DNA of 64,000 bases from Pseudeuparius sepicola. Lineage: Eukaryota > Arthropoda > Insecta > Coleoptera > Anthribidae. Below are positions 44,221 through 53,739 of this stretch, in pieces. The stretch covers positions 25,705,278 to 25,769,277 of the forward strand of contig OY987302.1 of NCBI GenBank assembly GCA_963920635.1, given 5' to 3'. How positions within the stretch are numbered: the first letter of the stretch is position 1; every line of letters starts with the position of its first letter. Both the position numbers and the translations under genes were made by a program. Under the pieces are notes generated by a model, which saw only the letters and a list, made by a program, of their open reading frames with translations, was not told the origin of the DNA and searched no databases.

Positions 44221-46998
44221 GTCGGAGTCGCTGCTGATATCACTGTCATTTATTTGTAGTGGCGTTGTTTGTGCTGGCGGTATATCCTCTATTTCTTCCC
44301 ACAATTCTTCTTTGTCAACTGTTGTTCCTTTTTCGGGTATATGGTTCACTATATTTTTGTCACCTGACAACACTCCATTGAACATTTTTAACCTATTTGA
44401 ATGTACCACTTGTTCCTTTCTTCCGCCGATCTCCTTTATTTTCAATGTTACCGGCCCCTTCTTTTCAATAACACGGTACGATCCCGTCCATTTGGCTTGG
44501 AACTTCTTTGCCAATTTATTTCCTGGTATCACTGGTGTATTAAGGTACACTCTATCGCCTATTTCAAACTCTTTCTTTGTCTTTTTGGCATTGAATTTCT
44601 GGCACCTACTTTCTACAGTTTTTTTTATGTTTTCCTTCGCGTATTCATGAGCTAGCTGCATTCTTGATAACATTTCCGTGGCATAATTTTCGTCTAACTC
44701 ATACTTTGCTTTCCTATTTCTTATAGTAAGATGCTGTGGCAATTCCATATCTCGTCCAAACATTAAGAAAAATGGCGTCTCTTTTGTGGCACTGTGTACA
44801 TTATTCCTATAAGCCATTAGAGCGAAGGAAATCCACTCGTCCCAGCTGTTTTCATCGTTACTTACGTAGTGCGAAATATGCGTTTTTAATGTTTTATGGA
44901 ATCTTTCTATAACTGCATTACCCTGTGGGTGGTATGGTGCGGTTTGTAACTTCGTAATATTTAATATTTTACAAATTTCCTTAAAAAGTTTAGACAAAAA
45001 TTGTGTTCCTTGATCAGTAATTAATTCTCGTGGGATCCCAAATTGCGTGATCACATTTATGACAAAGGCTTTAGCCACAGTTTCCGCGTTTATATCTAGT
45101 AGCGGTATATAGACAGGATATCTCGTCAAGAAATCGATGCATGTCAAAATATACTTATTTCCATTCCTAGTCCTATTTAAAGGACCGACAATATCTAAAG
45201 CAATTCTCCCGAATACTATAGATGGTACTGGCATTTTTTGTAATTCCGCGGGAGGGTTGTAATTACTTTTTCTTACATTACAAGAGTGACAGTTATGACA
45301 ATATCTCCTTATGTCCGTATTTATTCTCCTCCAATAAAAATCCTTTTTAATCAGTTCCATCGTTTTCTTTTCTCCGGCGTGTCCCGCTAAAACACTGTTA
45401 TGGTAAAGAAACATTATATAGTTTATAATGGATCTCGGCGCATATAATTTATCGCTTGTCTCTGACCCAGTTCTAGTCACGTATAATAGGTCATCGGACC
45501 CCAAATAAGATTTGGGTCGGTATTTGTTTTTGTTTTGAATTATAACAGATGCTTCTTTGCCTTCTCGTTGCCTTTTTAGAATTTCTTCGCGATTCCATAT
45601 TGTGGCTATTACGGGCGTAATTTCCGTTTCTTTTTCTTCTGTATTTACGAGCTCGATTCTTGGTGATTCCTCTCGTAATCTCGTGAGACTGGCCGCATTA
45701 GTGTTCAACTTGCCTGGCCTATACTCAATACTAAAAGAGTATTCCATTAAAAACATAGCCCATTTTGCTAACCTTGAACTTGGATCTTTGATGGTTAATA
45801 AATATTTTATAGGTCGATGGTCCGTAAAAATTAGAAAATGTGTCCCAGTTAAGTACTCTCGCCACCTCTTGACAGCGTATATCACCCCCAAACATTCCCT
45901 CTCGATCGTAGAATACCTGCGTTCCGCGTCATTTAGACTTCGACTAGGATAGCATACAGGGTGCTCCAAATTATCGTACTTTTGACAGAGGATGGCACCA
46001 ATCGCCGTTGCGCTTGCGTCTGTGACTACTATGAAGGGTTTACTAAAGTCTGGAAATTTTAATATTGGGCTGGTAATTAGTGCATTTTTTAAGATTTCAA
46101 AAGATTCTTGTTGTTTTTTCGTCCATTTGAAGGGTACATCTTTCTTAGTTAATTCTGTTAGCGGCTGTGATATTTTTGAAAATTCCTTTACCATGGACCG
46201 GTAGTACGATGCTAAGCCTATGAAAGCTCTAATTTCCTTTACTGTCTTTGGAACTGGATAGTTCTTTACTACCTCGATCTTCTCAGGGTGCGCTTTGTAT
46301 CCGCTAGAATTTATGTGCCCTAGATACTCAATTTCTTCTTTCATAAAATGACATTTCGAGGGTTTGAACTTTAAATTACTTTCTCTCATTTTATCGAATA
46401 CATGTCTGAGGAGCTTAAGATGCTCTTCTACGTCTCCTGCACTAAAAACTATGATGTCATCGAGATATATTAGGCGCTCCTTATAGGTTAGGGTGGAAAA
46501 CACATTGTGCATTAACCGTTGCCAACTTGAGGGCGCATTTTTTAATCCCATACTCATACGTTTAAACTCGTAATGGTTTTCCTGTATCGAAAAAGCACTT
46601 TTCTCTCTATCTCGCTCGTCTAATTCCACCTGGAAATATCCACTAGCCAAATCCATCGTTGAAAATAAACTACAGCCATGTAGTAAGTCAATGGTGTCCT
46701 GTAACCTTGGTAAGGGAAAGAAATCTGTCTTCGTTATTGCATTTAATTCCCTGTAGTCGATGCATAACCTAAATTGAGGCTCCTCTCCTGGGTGTAAACG
46801 CTTTTCCACCAGAAGGGCTGGGAAGCTCCATGGAGATTGACTTTCCACGATTATCTCGTTATCTAAAAGTTCTTGAATTTCCTTCCTTACAATTTCTTTC
46901 CTATGATGTGGAACTCGGTATGGCCTTTTAGAAATTGGTGGGACGTCTTCCGTGATGATGCGCTGCTTGACCTTGGTTGTACACGTCAACTTCGTCAA
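44122..46998 (-). CDS. pol: Gypsy-B2 Pol: RT, RNase H and integrase
   Basis: An unbroken frame of about 958 codons, the longest in the window. RT: palm blocks FRLCIDYRELNAI and STMDLASGYF, and the YLDD box at residues 178-181. RNase H: VVTDASATAIGA, E in STIERECLG and FTDHRPI. Integrase: zinc region with YHNSVLAGHAGE ... CHNCHSC, then catalytic D (ALDIVGPL), D (LITDQGTQF) and E (VIERFHKTL), and a GPY/F-type module (WTGSYRVIEKKGPV). All catalytic residues are present. There is no true start: the frame joins the linker upstream through a one-base shift near 46990. The last 33 residues or so, from RFLCKST, come from the adjacent inserted DNA. Confidence 0.93.
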   Translation of the reverse strand: MTKLTCTTKVKQRIITEDVPPISKRPYRVPHHRKEIVRKEIQELLDNEIIVESQSPWSFPALLVEKRLHPGEEPQFRLCIDYRELNAITKTDFFPLPRLQDTIDLLHGCSLFSTMDLASGYFQVELDERDREKSAFSIQENHYEFKRMSMGLKNAPSSWQRLMHNVFSTLTYKERLIYLDDIIVFSAGDVEEHLKLLRHVFDKMRESNLKFKPSKCHFMKEEIEYLGHINSSGYKAHPEKIEVVKNYPVPKTVKEIRAFIGLASYYRSMVKEFSKISQPLTELTKKDVPFKWTKKQQESFEILKNALITSPILKFPDFSKPFIVVTDASATAIGAILCQKYDNLEHPVCYPSRSLNDAERRYSTIERECLGVIYAVKRWREYLTGTHFLIFTDHRPIKYLLTIKDPSSRLAKWAMFLMEYSFSIEYRPGKLNTNAASLTRLREESPRIELVNTEEKETEITPVIATIWNREEILKRQREGKEASVIIQNKNKYRPKSYLGSDDLLYVTRTGSETSDKLYAPRSIINYIMFLYHNSVLAGHAGEKKTMELIKKDFYWRRINTDIRRYCHNCHSCNVRKSNYNPPAELQKMPVPSIVFGRIALDIVGPLNRTRNGNKYILTCIDFLTRYPVYIPLLDINAETVAKAFVINVITQFGIPRELITDQGTQFLSKLFKEICKILNITKLQTAPYHPQGNAVIERFHKTLKTHISHYVSNDENSWDEWISFALMAYRNNVHSATKETPFFLMFGRDMELPQHLTIRNRKAKYELDENYATEMLSRMQLAHEYAKENIKKTVESRCQKFNAKKTKKEFEIGDRVYLNTPVIPGNKLAKKFQAKWTGSYRVIEKKGPVTLKIKEIGGRKEQVVHSNRLKMFNGVLSGDKNIVNHIPEKGTTVDKEELWEEIEDIPPAQTTPLQINDSDISSDSDQWRFLCKSTGARAPLSKTEKICFVRYLISYKL

Positions 46999-47990
46999 TA
47001 TCTACGTATTCCTTTATTAAATCTTTTAGCTTTTCCTCGCTTGAATTGTTCACTTCATCTAGGTGCAATAATCTTAATATCTCTTCTGAGTCCTGTACAT
47101 TTACTTTCCTTATTGGCTTTCCATTCTTTGGACACTCACTTACTTCGGCCTCATAGTCTTTCGCTACAACATGCTTTCTCTGTATCATCAAGCTTTGTTC
47201 TGTGGATCATTAAGTGGATCGGTACCTCTTTTTCTGCCTTACTTATACTTCTAGCAACTATTATACTGTGAGTTATATCTTGGTTTGGTTCTACGACAAC
47301 AATTGGCGTTTCCATTTTTGCAACTTTTCTCATCGTAGCCATACATACTACTTGACTTCTCGGGGGTATCACTAAGTCCTTTTTAAGATACACTTCCATT
47401 CCTGTCGAGTCTGATGTTTCATCTCTCTCCTTTGGGAAATTGGAGGCAGTGTGCTTTAGCCGACTGTCCTCAAGACGGTTATCTGACTCTTGGGCTGGTG
47501 CTTGTACCTGTCTAACTCTCCCATCCCCTTTTATCATCTCCCTTTCTCTCTTTTGCTCTACTATTTTATTTTTACCTTCTTTCTCACTTAGTTTCTCCTT
47601 ACCTTCCCTCTCACTTAATTTTTCTACTTTCTGGGAATCTGCAGCTCCCCTGGATGTCGCTAACTCCAAATGTTGTTCCACCTGGTTGTTGTTATCCTGG
47701 TTGTGCCCAAAACGAGTACCAATCGTTTGAACACTTGCATTCTGGGTCTTTGGTACAGACCAAGAATGAGCGGCAGCCTCTGACAGGTGAGCTAACTTGT
47801 CCCCCAACTTCCTAACTTCACTTCCTAACTCCTTAACTTCACTTCTTAACAACTTAACTTCACTTTTTAACTCCTTAACTTGTTCACACAGACCTTCACT
47901 TAGAACCACTTTTTCCTTTTCTCTTTTAATTACACGGTCATTAATCACAACACTCTCTCGTTGCTCTTTAACTTTACTAGCTAACTTTCA
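46928..47990 (-). pseudogene. Gypsy-B2 coiled-coil module and protease-RT linker
   Basis: The minus-strand frame from about 47990 reads VKEQRESVVIN..., then heptad-rich KELKSEVKLLRSEVKELGSE up to about 47780, a classic coiled coil with L/V at heptad positions. A low-complexity E/K-rich stretch follows (KLSEREGKEKLSEKEGKNK). Next is a linker (VYLKKDLVIPPRSQVVCMAT ... VVVEPNQD) of the type that precedes RT in many Gypsy elements. Near 47170 the frame shifts to 46928-47191 (EEKLKDLIKEYVD), which shifts again into pol near 46990. The coiled coil probably mediates self-association of the polyprotein or particle; this is inference. Confidence 0.7.
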
Positions 47991-48445
47991 ACTATAACTC
48001 TCAACTCTTGAACTTCGTAGTATAATTTATCACTCATAATAATACTTCCTTCACGCCTTTTAACTATACTTGTTCTCGTACTATAATTGTTTTCCTCAAT
48101 TAACGGTAACTCTTCTTCCAATATATAAATTACTCCACTTCCCGAGTCAACTTTCACTCCATACTTATGCAAAAAATCTATTCCTAATAAAATATCCGCG
48201 TTAAACGCTATATCATCCGTCTCTAAGACCGTAGCCTCGTGCACTATACTTTTCCCATTGGGTAATTCAATATATAAACTTGTAACTCCTAAACTTGCTA
48301 TATCATTACCCCGAATATCCACTAATACTACAATATTTTTCCTAATTTTTAAACCCTCTGCAAACTCTGGTTTTATTAAAGATACAACTGCTCCGGAATC
48401 TACTAAAACATTTTCTATGACACAGTCATTTCCGCAACGTTTCGA
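47981..48445 (-). pseudogene. Gypsy-B2 aspartic protease
   Basis: The minus strand from about 48440 reads VLVDSGAVVSLIKPEFAEG, the retropepsin active-site motif (D-S-G), then a strand region and ILLGIDFLHKYGV, the typical C-terminal L-G-x-D-F block. The frame continues to a stop at 47981, where the coiled-coil module resumes in another frame. All key residues of a retropepsin monomer are visible. Confidence 0.8.
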
Positions 48446-48560
48446 GGAGGTATTCCTTTTCTAAAGCAGTTGCGGATCGGTTGCCTTACTAGTTTCGAGT
48501 TGCTTGTGCCCCAGCCGTACTCCGAGGGTCTTGAACGGCTGGTTGGTTGTATAAATGACC

Positions 48561-48950
48561 CTATACTACACGGCGGTACGACGGAGAAGTCCCCGGGCAA
48601 TCCCTCGCGTAGTGACCTAGGCCTCTACATTGATAACAGCGCCCGGTATTAGTCGGCAGCGGTCTGTCGCGCTTCGGGCGATATTTTAAACAGTCCCGAG
48701 CGTAATGACCTACTTCGTGACAGTTAAAACATTCCTGGCTGCTTCGCGGCGGCATTTCCCCACATCTATTACAGTCTCGCGCCAAATGCCCATCTTGCTT
48801 GCATTTATGGCACCTAATATCCTTGTAACTACTAGACCTGGCGTCTTCGGCTTCATTCTTACCTACCACTCGACATTCCCTATTATTTTGAATTGGCCTA
48901 ATAATTCTTTCTATCGATTCTTCCCTTTCTGCGTATTTTATTGCTTCCAT
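48561..48950 (-). pseudogene. Gypsy-B2 nucleocapsid with three zinc knuckles
   Basis: 129 codons with CHKCKQDGHLARDC, CFNCHEVGHYARDC and CYQCRGLGHYARDC, three consecutive C-x2-C-x4-H-x4-C knuckles that bind packaged RNA. It is in a different frame from the capsid part at 49195 and ends in sequence not in frame with the protease, so gag is broken. Confidence 0.85.
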
Positions 48951-49194
48951 ATTTTTCGGTCTTAATGATAAAACCGCTGTTTTATCGGCATTAATAATCC
49001 TAAAACGAGTTTCTCTTGGAGAGCTTGCGTTTTTACTGGGTCATCTACAAACGTTACGGTCCTGTTCCCTAGTATCTTAAGCCTAGTCAAAAATTGGCGA
49101 CAGCTTTCCCCGTATCTCTGCCTAGCGTCTATAAACATTTTTATAGCGGTACCTGGTACGTGTCTTCGTTCAAATTGTTTCTTTAAAATAGCCT

Positions 49195-49479
49195 TTAATT
49201 TAGCCCAATCCGTTGTTTTTGCAATTCCGGCTCAGCTTCTATTAATTGCTTGGCGCTACCTCTTAATTTTAGGCTAACAATAGCCACCTTTTGTTCCTCA
49301 GACCATCCTGCCAATAGCGCGGTTTCTTCTATAATCCCTAGAAATTTCTCCACTCTGTCTCTCCCGTCATAATTCGGTACCGTTTCTATTCCCATTAAAA
49401 GTCTCGAGGTTACCTCCCTCCTTACCTCACCTTCCGCGCCATTTGCCCCCGCAATTTCCTCCACTTGTTGGTCTGGCAC
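49195..49479 (-). pseudogene. Gypsy-B2 gag capsid, N-terminal part
   Basis: 94 codons including IETVPNYDGRDRVEKFLGII and LAGWSEEQKVAIVSLKLRGS, a retrotransposon capsid pattern. The capsid continues decayed between 49195 and 48950 (VKQRFERRHVPGTAIK-like text). Confidence 0.75.
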
Positions 49480-49499
49480 TTCAAAATTCTTTAATAAAA

Positions 49500-49877
49500 T
49501 AAATCCTAAATTTTCTTTTGCCTATTTACCACTATTTTGGATGGAATTTTTCTTCACCCTGAAATAGTTCCTCCTAGCCTCTCCTTCCGACCCGTTATCT
49601 TTTAGTATATCACACAGTTTCCCTAAAATTTTCTTTTTTCTCAATTTTTCGCCTTTCCTATTACTTTTCCTACCAAAATATCCGTTAAAATCTTATTGAC
49701 CCTACAATTTTATTCCACAAAAATTTTATCCTGATAATTTTCCGAAATTTTCCTAATTTTCCCAAACTATCCCTCCGTTATCCTTATTATACCCCTCCGT
49801 TATCCTTATTGTACCCCTCCGTTATCCTTATTGTACCCCTCCGTTATCCTTATCGTACCTCACACCTGACACCATTT
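49500..49877 (-). repeat. Gypsy-B2 leader with 21-22-bp tandem repeats
   Basis: Untranslated leader. Positions about 49786-49858 contain CCTCCGTTATCCTTATTGTA four times in tandem with small changes. The primer-binding-site-like TGGTGTCAGGTGTG (minus strand) ends at 49874. Confidence 0.8.
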
Positions 49878-50156
49878 ATGGTATAACCCGAAGTGCCGCC
49901 ATTTTTAAAATACTTTAAATGAATAGTACTCATTGACATTGGTCAGCTGCCAAATTTTCAAAAAAATTCTATGTTACTTTTTGTGATATCGATCGATGCA
50001 GTTCGTGGTGAGACACCCTGTATATTTTTTATGAGTTTGAAGCGCTGCTGACGCGGCCCGTTGCAATATATTCAAGGCTGACTACATCCACATCGTTGTT
50101 TAGTTGTTTTGCTACTAAATAAACCAAGTTTTAGATTTTCTAAAACAGTTGCAACT
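49878..50156. repeat. second copy of foldback right arm
   Basis: Matches 41150-41352 almost perfectly from GCTGCCAAATTTTC to AGTTGCAAC, but its first 75 bases (GAAGTGCCGCCATT on) match the left arm near 40150-40230 and are absent from the first right-arm copy. It is followed by an LTR starting at the same place as at 41353. Confidence 0.85.
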
Positions 50157-50204
50157 ATGTTGCCCACCTTTGTTTTAGATGTTAGTTGGTCGAGCGGTAT
50201 ATAT

Positions 50205-50866
50205 TGTCAACAAAGTGACATCTGTGGACCGATGACCAAACTATTCAAACTCATTTCTACTGAATCATAACAAGTAAAGATAACATTATACAAATACAGG
50301 GGACAATCAATAACAAAATATACGAGGATTACTCGATAAGATAAACATTAGATAAATCAAAGTCCAATCGCCGAGTCGGCAAAATCTGCGAATATAAATT
50401 CGGCACCAGCCACAGGCTGGGCATCAGTAAGCCCCGCTTATTAGCAGCTACTCGATCACTGACCACCCTCGGTGGTCTGACCTGGCAATGGACCCCGCTT
50501 AAGTAGCCTCCTTGTTCAGGTCGGGCTCCGAGGGGCAGACGACAGCGCCCCTGGGCACTGTTGAAGTCGTCAGTGGGTCAGCAGCGACACCGCGCCGTCG
50601 GGTCAAGGGCGCAGCTCGCGCCCCGGTCACTTCCACGTAGTATCGGTCGCGTCGGTCCACAGTCCGCGCTACCCCCGCCATGGTCCAGATACTGTTAGAG
50701 GCATATCTGTGAGTGCAAGAATAACATTACCCTAGTTTGTACCTGCTGTTTTTCTTCTGCGCTTCGCGACTCCCGCACCCAGTGATCCCGGCAATCTAAC
50801 CCTCCGGCACACACAAGTAGTGCGTCACATGGTAAAGGCTCCGTGGTAAGGCACTCAGTTGTGACA
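50205..50866 (+). repeat. Gypsy-D 5' LTR
   Basis: Begins TGTCAACAAAG and ends GTTGTGACA. TATAAATT at 50393-50400 is a candidate promoter box. It nearly matches the 3' LTR; the most visible difference is a 12-base segment (GTGAGGGTTAAT region) present only in the 3' copy. Confidence 0.9.
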
Positions 50867-51275
50867 CGTGGAGGAGGCGCCGTCCTGGGACGCCGTTAGA
50901 GCATCGCTGATGGTCATGGAACCCCAGCTGTAGGAGGGAAGTTCCAGAGCAGGCCGAGGCAGAAGCTGTAAGGAGAGAGTACAGGTTAGTGGGGAAGTGT
51001 TAGAAATAAGGTGTAATTCGGCGAGGTACTAAGAAGAGACCTACGCGGCGAGTGCCAAAGGAGCACCAGGTGTAAGAAGCAGTACCAGGAAGAAAGGTAC
51101 AGGAGAGAAGGAAAGAAAGGGAAGGGATAAGCCCATGCCCCTACGAGTTACGGTCGGCCACGTTCAAACCGCGCCACGGGAGCACGAAGATCGAGGGCGA
51201 AGTTTCACCTTTCCATCCGTCTAGAAGCCTGACAAGGTCTCCGAAGAAGAAGAAAAAGAAGAAACGAAGTCAAAA
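50867..51275 (+). other. Gypsy-D leader
   Basis: Purine-rich untranslated leader between LTR and gag. A TGGAGGAGGCGCC-type primer-binding-site start lies three bases after the LTR; the tRNA is not identified. No gene. Confidence 0.6.
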
Positions 51276-52316
51276 ATGGCGAATACAACAATCTATGAGG
51301 CCACACAGGCGGCCAAAAAACCAGCACTCCCCCAATTCATTAACCCCCCCCCACCTACCACCACGCAACCAATTCGTAAAAGGATACGAACGCACGGCGA
51401 TAGCCAACGGGTGGGACGACACGCTGAAAATTGTGTACTTCGAGACTTTTTTAGAAGGTGCTGCAAGTCTATGGTTCATGCAATACAAGGAGAATCATCA
51501 GGAGAGCACGTGGAAAGAGCTATGCACACCATTTCCCATTTCAGAAAGAGTTTGACGATTACGAAACAAAAGATTCAAAACGGGCCAAGCTACACAGAAA
51601 AAGGCAAACCACGGAGTCCGTAAGGGAGTTCCTGTACGATCTCCAAGTACTGTACAACGAGAATTGGCTTCAATGAATTTCGGAGTTTCTTCGAAAAAGA
51701 GCTAACAGAAGAGGCATACCATCACTACTATTGGATGACAAATGCCCCAAATCAACCCCCACGAGAGATGGAAGAGTTGAAGTTGTTGACAAAAACCATC
51801 GACAAAGCCCCGCAAAGAAGAGATACACATAACTACCAACAACAGGCTCGTGCCAGAATGGAACCAGTAACGAATCCACACGTCAATCAGACGGCAAGCG
51901 ACAGGCCAAAAGGGCGGCAGAATTGGAGTGATAGGAATAGCACGCCGATGTGCTATTTTTGTGGCAAATACGGGCATTTTGCGATAGCATGTAGATCGGC
52001 AAAACAGATGACCCTGGGTCTCCAGTCTACGACAAGGCCACCGTACGAAGTTAGTAGACAGGAAATGGCAAGGCCTACACACCAGCCACCCCGCCAGGAC
52101 AGAACAGCCGCGAATTGGCTACCACGGAAGAGAACAGCGAACAACAGGCCAGTGTGTCACATCTGCAAGAAGCAAGGTCATTTCGCCACAACGTGCAGAA
52201 GTCAGCAGGCAAGCCCACAGAAACCCAGGAGTTATTCCCGAGATGACACAAGAGCCGTTCAAGGTCAACAGTATAGACCAAGGCACTTCCCAAACGGCCA
52301 AGGGCGACAAAACTAA
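51276..52316 (+). pseudogene. Gypsy-D Gag, frameshifted
   Basis: The natural start is probably the ATG at 51276 (MANTTIYEATQAAKK). The capsid then continues in a second frame (TAIANGWDDTLKIVYFETFL, GAASLWFMQYKE), a third (VREFLYDLQVLYN), and finally 51735-52316. The last part has an Arg/Gln-rich nucleocapsid with two C-x2-C-x4-H-x4-C knuckles, CYFCGKYGHFAIAC and CHICKKQGHFATTC. Two shifts break the capsid. The stop at 52314 overlaps the protease frame in the -1 relation, as expected for gag-pol frameshifting. Confidence 0.85.
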
Positions 52317-52602
52317 AACGACCGGTCGTCCTGACGCAAGGTCGTAACCCTCTTCGCAGAAGAAGCACCACAATAGCAAGAATCACAATTAGGATAAATA
52401 ATAAGAATCTCCAGGCGATAATAGACACAGGATCCGAGACAAGCATAATTAGGTCGGATGTAGCGGGGCACATAGAGAAGCAAATGGCCAAAAGCACATT
52501 GGTCATCGCGAACAGGCATCGCATTCCAGTCCTAGGGATCACGCGGCAGAAGCTAGAAATCCCAAGTCAGGATGGACTATACCATACCCAGCGATTCTAG
52601 GA
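52316..52602 (+). pseudogene. Gypsy-D aspartic protease
   Basis: The frame entering at 52316 reads LQAIIDTGSETSIIRSDVA, a clear retropepsin active site (D-T-G) at 52424-52432. It stays open to about 52560, where a shift puts the last block, TIPYPAILGMDFL, into the frame of the macro-domain ORF. ILGMDF is the conserved C-terminal protease motif, so protease and the following macro domain were one polyprotein. Confidence 0.85.
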
Positions 52603-53739
52603 ATGGATTTTTTGAAAAAACATAGGGCAATCATAAATATCCCAAAGAAACACTTAACATTAAAAGAAAAATTCAAAATTAAATTATTATACGTCAAGCA
52701 GAGGAAAAGAAGCTGCGACAAGAATGAAGAAACCGAAGTATACACATCCCTAAGGCTGACCCCGTGCAGACCAATTAACGAAAGTTACACGGAAGAACTA
52801 CAAGATATAAAAAAGGTATGTGAAAAGATAAAACAAGTGGATGAAAGTAATAAAGAATACGCCAAGTTCAACAAATCACAGAAAATCGAAGAGGTTATGA
52901 GAGGGACTATTCAAGAAGAAACTCGTGATTTATTTACGATAAAACCCCCTACACCCCTAGCGCACTGCGTATCAAGTGACTTCAAGATGGACAAAGGAAT
53001 AGCGATAAAATTCAAGACAACATTTAAAAGAGTGGATGAATTGCTGGGACAGAAAAAACAACCGGGAGAAGTAGCCACATTGAAAACCGGGCAACGATCC
53101 ATATATTATCTAGTAACAAAGAAAAAACACAACCAAAAGCCTACTTACGAAGAGTTATTCAGGTCACTAAGCCAATTAAGAACAGAATTGTTAAACAATA
53201 AACAAACCGAGGTAGCAATGCCGCGCATAGGCTGTGGACTAGATAAATTAAACTGGGCCACGGTCAAAGCAATGCTTTACCACATATTTAGAAATACAAA
53301 CATCAAAATCAGAGTATGTAACTGGAACCCACACAAATATAAACAATCAACAAAAAAGGCAGCGAGAATATTGATGAATATAGAAACAGAAAGCGAGCTT
53401 CCCACATATAAACTAGGAGTAGCGAGAGATTACAGCCTAAAGAAAAACCAGATAAGACAAATACAGATCACAACACCGGACACAATTCCGATAGAGGCGC
53501 CATTAGTATTTCGGTGGAACAGACACCTCCTAGTTAAAAAGGGATGGATTCCAGCATCCAAGCCCTACACCAGCAACAACCGACTGTTCGTCAACATGAA
53601 AATAACAGAGACAGGATCAGAATGCCTTCATAAATACACCACAATTGCGTACTGCAGTCCATGTGCGGAAAAAGAGACGGACGAAGTAGAAGATCGGGAG
53701 ATACCACGCTTTACAACCACCGAGGAAGAAGTCATAAAA
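52603..53739 (+). CDS. Gypsy-D Pol segment: protease end, TARG1-like macro domain, linker
   Basis: About 379 codons, open. Residues 1-20 are the protease C-terminus. Residues about 98-241 are a macro domain: PLAHCVSSDFKMDKGIAIKF (ADP-ribose loop region), GEVATLKTGQRSIYYLVTKK, KPTYEELFRSL, and MPRIGCGLDKLNW. These match the order and spacing of TARG1/OARD1, an enzyme that removes ADP-ribose from acidic residues. K173 and D214 sit where its catalytic Lys84 and Asp125 are. Residues about 265-375 (QIRQIQITTPDTIPIEAPLV) are a linker as found before RT in Gypsy elements. The ATG is internal to the protease motif and not a true start. The frame is cut at 53740 by an insertion. Confidence 0.88.

Larger units (their letters stand above)
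41353..49877 (-). mobile_element. Gypsy-B2: LTR element with long pol frame
   Basis: The minus-strand order is gag, zinc knuckles, protease, coiled-coil and linker, RT-RNase H-integrase, 3' region, 3' LTR (41353-42159). Its own 5' LTR should begin at 49878, but there a 280-bp foldback-arm copy intervenes before the LTR at 50157. Several frameshifts break gag and the protease-linker region, while the RT-to-integrase frame is intact over more than 900 codons. Confidence 0.85.

Noticed and set aside
44195..44655. Plus-strand frames of up to 151 codons opposite Gypsy-B2 pol (also 45557-45952 and 46873-47271)
   Set aside because: Antisense shadows of the conserved pol frame.
49786..49858. CRISPR-like regular repeats
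   Set aside because: Units are directly adjacent with no unique spacers, and the context is a eukaryotic LTR-element leader.
50499..50681. 60-codon minus-strand frame in the Gypsy-D LTRs (repeated at 61107-61289)
   Set aside because: Copied with the LTR, short and without a domain; GC-rich LTR sequence explains the open frame.
51702..52542. Several minus-strand frames over Gypsy-D gag and protease
   Set aside because: Antisense shadows of the zinc-knuckle and protease region.
52894..53325. Macro domain as an independent host gene (OARD1) that a retroelement merely flanks
   Set aside because: It is uninterrupted by introns, joined to a protease C-terminal motif in the same frame, and phased with RT across the later insertion.
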